This document shows positions 60,347-64,000 of a stretch of 64,000 nucleotides of DNA, piece by piece (within the stretch, counting starts at the first letter, position 1; each line of letters opens with the position of its first letter). The notes beneath the pieces are model-generated. The model was not told the DNA's origin and made no database searches. It saw nothing but the letters and a program-made list of their open reading frames with translations. Position numbers and translations under genes: made by a program. The stretch comes from Thermoanaerobaculia bacterium (GTDB taxonomy: Bacteria; Acidobacteriota; Thermoanaerobaculia; Multivoradales; J023): assembly GCA_030431255.1 (NCBI GenBank), contig JAUIJL010000002.1, forward strand, positions 558,001 through 622,000, written 5' to 3'.

Positions 60347-62176
60347 ATGGTCGCTGACTACCAATTCATCGGACGCCTCGACGGCCGGGCTGTCGTCGAT
60401 CCCTTCAACCCTTCCGCCGAGCCCCATCGGCTACCCGGTTCCCTCTCCGTCGATGCCGAGGACGGGAGCTGGATCGGCCTGCGCCGGGGATCCGACGGTA
60501 AGATCCACGACAACATATTCAGTGCAGAGCTGTTGGCCCGGCCAGGAAGCGCCCTCGATCACCTCTATGGTTTGGCGGAGCAAATCGGAATCTCTCCGAT
60601 CCACCCGCCCGACGTGGTCGCCGAGGCCCGACGATGGATCGACCATCCGATCATCGATGACGATCGGCTCGAAGACCTGCGTCACCTGCCCTTCATCACC
60701 ATGGACGAGGTGACGTCCAAGGATCTCGACCAAGCCCTTTTCATAGAGCGCCTCGAAGCCAAGCGCCTCGAAGCCCGCTTTCGGGTTTGGTACGCCATCG
60801 CCGACGCCGCCCATTTCGTGCGGCCCGGCTCGGCGCTGATGCGTGAGTCCTTGAGCCGCGGCTCCACCTTCTACATGCCCGGCTTGGTGCTGTCCATGTT
60901 GCCCACCATGCTGAGCGAGGGCATCGTGTCCCTCAATCCGCGAGTCGACCGCAGGGCTTTGGTCTTCCGCATCGATTTGGCTGCGGACGGCACCACCGTG
61001 GAAAGTCGCATTCTGCGAGCGCGGATCCACAGCCGGGTCAAGACATCCTACGATGCGGTTCAACGCTATTACGACGGTGGACCGGTTCCCCTGGGAGCCC
61101 CCCAGAACGCCGCGGTGAAAGACGGCACGGCGTTGGAGCCCGGGCTCGAAAAGGCCGTCGCCGATAACCTCGACGCCCTGGCCGAGGTCGGCCGCGCCAG
61201 AATGCATTTGGCGGAAATCCGGCAGACGGTTCGGGTGCGACGACGGGAGCTCAAGATCAGCCTCGGTCAGGACGACCTGGGATTCGTCGCCATGGACGAT
61301 CCCCGTCTTGAATCTGAGCAATTCAACGAGCAGATTTCCCTCTTGGCCAACGTCGAAGGGGCGAAGCTGCTGGCTCGATCCGCCCCCGGGCTCGACTCGG
61401 TGCAGCCGATCTTTCGATTTCACGAGCCGCCGGACCCCTTTCGCTTGGAGCGGCTGCGGGGTCGGCTGAAGGCCTTCGCCCGCCGCCATCATCTGCCCGC
61501 CGACACTTGGCAATGGAATCCGGAACGCCAAAGCTTGGCGAGCTTCATGGCAGGGCTGCCCCATCACGGTGAGCAAGAACGGCTCAGCCGGGCGGTCCAT
61601 CGCCAAGCCTTGATGGCCGGCGGCCGGTCCGGCTTCGACATCGCCCCGGGCATCCATCACGGCGTCGGCGCCCAGGCCTACGCTCGATTTACCGCTCCCA
61701 TGCGCGAGGTGGTCGGGATTTTCGTGCATAAGGAAACCTGGGAGCTGCTGGGAGAAGAGCCGTCGCCGCCGGACGAGCAGGACGAAAGCTTGCGCCAACA
61801 GATCGTCGACGCCGCCAACCGCTCACGAGGCTTGCAGCGACGCCTCGATTCAGAGGTTAATCGCAGGGTCATCGACCAGCTCTTCGCCAAACCCGAGGCC
61901 GCCCTCGGCGCGGCGGGATACGGCGCCACGGTCATGGGCATCTCGCGCGGCAAAGTCCATTTGCAGCTGGACCACATCCCGATCGATGTGAAGGTCTACA
62001 TTCCCCACCTCGAAGAGCAAGTGGGTGAGCGCCTGCGGCCCGGCCGCGACGGAGTGACCCTGCGCCGTTCCCGGGGCGGACAGCCCGAATGGACCTTGGG
62101 TGACGCGGTCCGGGTTCACACCGCGGGCAAAGACTCGGAAAAAAATCGTTGGCGATTGGCGTTGCAACCTGCCTAG
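60347..62176 (+). CDS. RNB-domain 3'-5' exoribonuclease (RNase II/R-like)
   Basis: This 609-residue protein has an RNB catalytic domain. The acidic cluster reads TMDEVTSKDLDQAL: D120, D126 and D128 match three of the four RNase II aspartates, while the fourth position is Gln129. The DLDQ variant also occurs in other RNB proteins (Deinococcus and actinobacterial type). Other motifs are VWYAIADAAHFV, GSTFYMPGLVLSMLPTMLSEG, the CAxYARFTAPMR-type YARFTAPMREVVG and SRGLQRRLDSEVNR. There is no N-terminal cold-shock pair and no long basic tail. It starts 54 bp after DUF1501. Confidence 0.88.
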   Translation: MVADYQFIGRLDGRAVVDPFNPSAEPHRLPGSLSVDAEDGSWIGLRRGSDGKIHDNIFSAELLARPGSALDHLYGLAEQIGISPIHPPDVVAEARRWIDHPIIDDDRLEDLRHLPFITMDEVTSKDLDQALFIERLEAKRLEARFRVWYAIADAAHFVRPGSALMRESLSRGSTFYMPGLVLSMLPTMLSEGIVSLNPRVDRRALVFRIDLAADGTTVESRILRARIHSRVKTSYDAVQRYYDGGPVPLGAPQNAAVKDGTALEPGLEKAVADNLDALAEVGRARMHLAEIRQTVRVRRRELKISLGQDDLGFVAMDDPRLESEQFNEQISLLANVEGAKLLARSAPGLDSVQPIFRFHEPPDPFRLERLRGRLKAFARRHHLPADTWQWNPERQSLASFMAGLPHHGEQERLSRAVHRQALMAGGRSGFDIAPGIHHGVGAQAYARFTAPMREVVGIFVHKETWELLGEEPSPPDEQDESLRQQIVDAANRSRGLQRRLDSEVNRRVIDQLFAKPEAALGAAGYGATVMGISRGKVHLQLDHIPIDVKVYIPHLEEQVGERLRPGRDGVTLRRSRGGQPEWTLGDAVRVHTAGKDSEKNRWRLALQPA

Positions 62177-62234
62177 CTCAGGCCGTGCATGTCGAAGGCT
62201 TCTCGCGTTCCGACGGAGCGAGCTGGTAATATCC

Positions 62235-62285
62235 GCCCAGCCCGAAGAACACAGAGCGAAGAAGGCTGGGCGCTCGGAAACGAGC
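62235..62285 (+). promoter_or_regulatory. Stem-loops upstream of the SLOG gene
   Basis: GCCCAGCC (62235-62242) pairs with GGCTGGGC (62264-62271), followed directly by GCTCG-GAAA-CGAGC (62272-62285), a hairpin with a GNRA tetraloop. It lies 57 bp before the ATG, just downstream of an extended -10-like TGGTAATAT (62224-62232), so it may be a structured leader. Confidence 0.45.
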
Positions 62286-62341
62286 AGCACCGAACCGACT
62301 CGATCGAGCTATCGATACTCACAAGACCCGAGGAGATTTTC

Positions 62342-62905
62342 ATGTATCGCACCCTTGCCATGCTCTACAGCGGCGGCCACAAGGGCGCCGAGGCCGAGTT
62401 CGGTCGCTGCGCCGAGGAATTCGGCGTGCCCGAGGTCACCCTTTCCTACGACGGCCACAATATGGAACGGGAAAAGGATGTCCGAGTCCTGTCGAAGGAA
62501 GAGCTGGCCAAAGGTGACGTCTCCATGGCGATCGTTTCCAAGCACATGGGCCGGTCCTATTCCAGCGTCGAATCGATCCGCAAGGTCATCCAATCCATCT
62601 TCCACATGGTCAACAGCTCCCAACACGTTTTCGCCATCGGTTGGATCCAAACCGACGACACCGTCAAAGGTGGTACCGGCTGGGCCGTGGAGCTGGCGAA
62701 ATTCTTCAATCGAGAGGTCAGCGTCTACGACCAAGACCGCAAAGCTTGGTACAGCTGGATCGACCATGCCTGGCAGCTCGACGAGCCGATCATTCCGCAA
62801 AAGGCTTTCTGCGGCACCGGCACCCGAAATCTCAGTGAGGACGGCAAAGAAGCCATTCACGAGCTGTTCAAAAGATCCTTCTCCGACACCCACGGCAACC
62901 AATAG
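62342..62905 (+). CDS. SLOG-superfamily nucleotide-binding protein
   Basis: The 187-residue protein has the SLOG (YpsA/DprA-like Rossmann) signature: SGGHKGAEAEFGRCAEEFGVPEV, then VLSKEELAKG, HVFAIGWIQ, GGTGWAVELAKFFNREVSVYDQ and GTGTRNLSEDGKEAIHELF. Such proteins are thought to bind nucleotides or NAD-derived ligands, and the biological role of this subgroup is unknown. GAGGAG seven bases before the ATG at 62342 decides the start against a longer open frame. It stands alone between the RNB gene and sbcD. Confidence 0.82.
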   Translation: MYRTLAMLYSGGHKGAEAEFGRCAEEFGVPEVTLSYDGHNMEREKDVRVLSKEELAKGDVSMAIVSKHMGRSYSSVESIRKVIQSIFHMVNSSQHVFAIGWIQTDDTVKGGTGWAVELAKFFNREVSVYDQDRKAWYSWIDHAWQLDEPIIPQKAFCGTGTRNLSEDGKEAIHELFKRSFSDTHGNQ

Positions 62906-63015
62906 GATCGAGCCCCATGGCCGGCGGTCGACTGCCGAGTCGCGAAGGAGCGACGGCAGCGACCGCTGGTTTTCCCGCGTAGGACCTCCCCCTCGGGATC
63001 CGAGCCCCATCGTTC

Positions 63016-64000
63016 ATGCGTTTGCTGCACACCGCCGACTGGCACCTAGGCCAACGATTCCACGATCAACGGCGGGGTGACGACGAGCAACACGCCCTCG
63101 ATCAGCTCCTGGAGCTGTCCGCAGAGCATCGCATCGACGCCTTTCTGCTCGCCGGTGACATCTTCGACACCGCCAACCCCGGCGCCGAAGAGCAACGTCG
63201 GTACTACCGTTTCCTCTTCAAGCTGGTCACCGAGGTCGGGGTGCCGACGGTGGTGGTCACCGGCGGCAACCACGACAGCGCCCTGCGCCTCGACGGCCCC
63301 AAGGACCTGCTGGCGGATCTCGGCATCCAGGTGGTCGGTCGCTGGCCCCGGGACACCCCGCCCGAGCATTGCCTCGTCGAGCTCAAAGACCGCCAGGGCC
63401 GGGTCGGAGCCATCTGCGCCGCGGTGCCCTACCTGCGCGATGGCGACCTTCGCCTACCGCCGATCGGCGAGACCGCGCCCCAGATCCACGCCCGTTACGC
63501 CCAGGCCTTGGAGAATCGCTACTTCCAGGTCCGACAAGCCGCCGCCGAGGCCTATCCCGAGCTTCCCCTGGTGGTGATGGGGCATTGTTACGTCGACGAT
63601 GCCCTGATCGGCGGTGGCGAGCGCCCCGTGCAAATCGGCAACTTGGCAAAGGTGCGGGTCCAGGTCCTCGGTGAAGGCACCGCCTACCTGGCACTCGGCC
63701 ATCTCCATCGCCCCCAACGTCTGGGGGGTCAAGACCACTGGCGCTATAGCGGCAGCCTCCTGCCCACGGGATTCGACGAGGTCGAGCGCCGGCGGGAAGT
63801 CTTGCGAGTCGACCTGCCGGCCGACGGCTCTGCCGGAGAGGTCACCTCGCTACCCTTAGAGCCCTATCGCGAATATCGACGCTTGCACGGCACCCCCGAC
63901 CAGCTCGAATCTATTTTGGCCGACCTTGTCCCCCCCGAAGTGGGGACGCCGATCCCCTGGGCCGAGGCGTCGGTGGTTTTGGAAGGACCGCGGCCGGGAT
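63016..64000 (+). CDS. sbcD: Exonuclease SbcCD subunit D (partial, runs off the window)
   Basis: The first 328 codons of SbcD (Mre11-type Mn-dependent nuclease) are present. The metallophosphatase motifs are intact: LLHTADWHLGQRF, LLAGDIFDTANPG, VTGGNHDS, VVMGHCYVDD and LALGHLHRPQ, followed by YSGSLLPTGFDE. The frame remains open to base 64000, so the C-terminal capping domain and presumably the sbcC gene lie beyond the window. SbcCD processes hairpins and protein-blocked DNA ends. Confidence 0.95.
   Translation, partial: MRLLHTADWHLGQRFHDQRRGDDEQHALDQLLELSAEHRIDAFLLAGDIFDTANPGAEEQRRYYRFLFKLVTEVGVPTVVVTGGNHDSALRLDGPKDLLADLGIQVVGRWPRDTPPEHCLVELKDRQGRVGAICAAVPYLRDGDLRLPPIGETAPQIHARYAQALENRYFQVRQAAAEAYPELPLVVMGHCYVDDALIGGGERPVQIGNLAKVRVQVLGEGTAYLALGHLHRPQRLGGQDHWRYSGSLLPTGFDEVERRREVLRVDLPADGSAGEVTSLPLEPYREYRRLHGTPDQLESILADLVPPEVGTPIPWAEASVVLEGPRPG

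Noticed and set aside
1-64000. tRNA genes, CRISPR arrays, insertion sequences
   Set aside because: I scanned gaps by eye for T-loop and repeat-spacer patterns and for transposase motifs and found none. A covariance-model search (tRNAscan-SE, Rfam) would be the decisive test.

Overview
The window is about 64 kb of high-GC bacterial chromosome with short intergenic gaps, mixed strands and no rRNA, tRNA, CRISPR array, insertion sequence or prophage that I could recognise. The gene content (RF3, BipA, LepA, HemW, LipB, a glyoxylate shunt, a DUF1800/DUF1501 pair, many large secreted proteins, TPR proteins and caspase-like C25 peptidases) fits a heterotrophic Gram-negative bacterium. Acidobacteriota of the Thermoanaerobaculia type is my best guess. 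That assignment is an inference from style and content, because there is no phylogenetic marker I can test here.

Layout. 0-6.9 kb: RF3 (prfC) preceded by a DUF1684 lipoprotein (-), BipA (+), an HExxH protein of unknown role (+) and pyrE (-). 7.3-11.7 kb: a TPR protein coupled to a secreted protein, a small exported Kazal-type inhibitor and a sugar-nucleotide epimerase. 11.7-16 kb (-): arginine deiminase, an FHA-GAF-adenylate cyclase and an ITPA-like nucleotide pyrophosphatase, next to a convergent gap with 12-bp iteron-like repeats. 16-24 kb: purB, an exported M28 peptidase, a minus-strand unit of hydrolase, lipB and an NrtR-like regulator, a membrane protein and two small proteins of unknown role. 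23.5-28.6 kb: a RamB-like regulator divergent from malate synthase, followed by isocitrate lyase. Two identical 14-bp palindromes each sit inside the spacer of one of the two divergent promoters.

29-38 kb: a 2129-residue surface protein (cadherin-like repeats, then a parallel beta-helix) with an internal IPTL-CTERM-like segment, three tandem 172-residue tail-collar proteins, a GNAT acetyltransferase and a DUF6916 protein.

38.4-52.8 kb holds the most interesting locus, which looks like an undescribed RiPP (ribosomally made, modified peptide) system. Two giant exported C25 (gingipain-like) proteases are interleaved with two short genes (43142-43318 and 48251-48430). The two short products share a C-terminal pattern DCxxPGGKxDxxCxxGFS. 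Directly downstream, tightly packed and co-directional, are a PqqD-like recognition protein, a radical SAM/SPASM enzyme, an HPr-kinase-like protein, an exported histidine phosphatase and an ATP-grasp enzyme. The likely logic is PqqD-guided radical modification of the Cys-containing core, possible phosphorylation of the invariant C-terminal Ser, and extracellular processing by the C25 proteases. No exporter is seen in the window.

53-64 kb: lepA-hemW, a small hydrolase (-), the DUF1800/DUF1501 pair, an RNB-domain ribonuclease, a SLOG-family protein and the 5' part of sbcD, which runs off the window. A non-coding repeat of roughly 180 bp occurs in the aceB-aceA gap and, inverted, upstream of lepA, with a truncated relative after purB.
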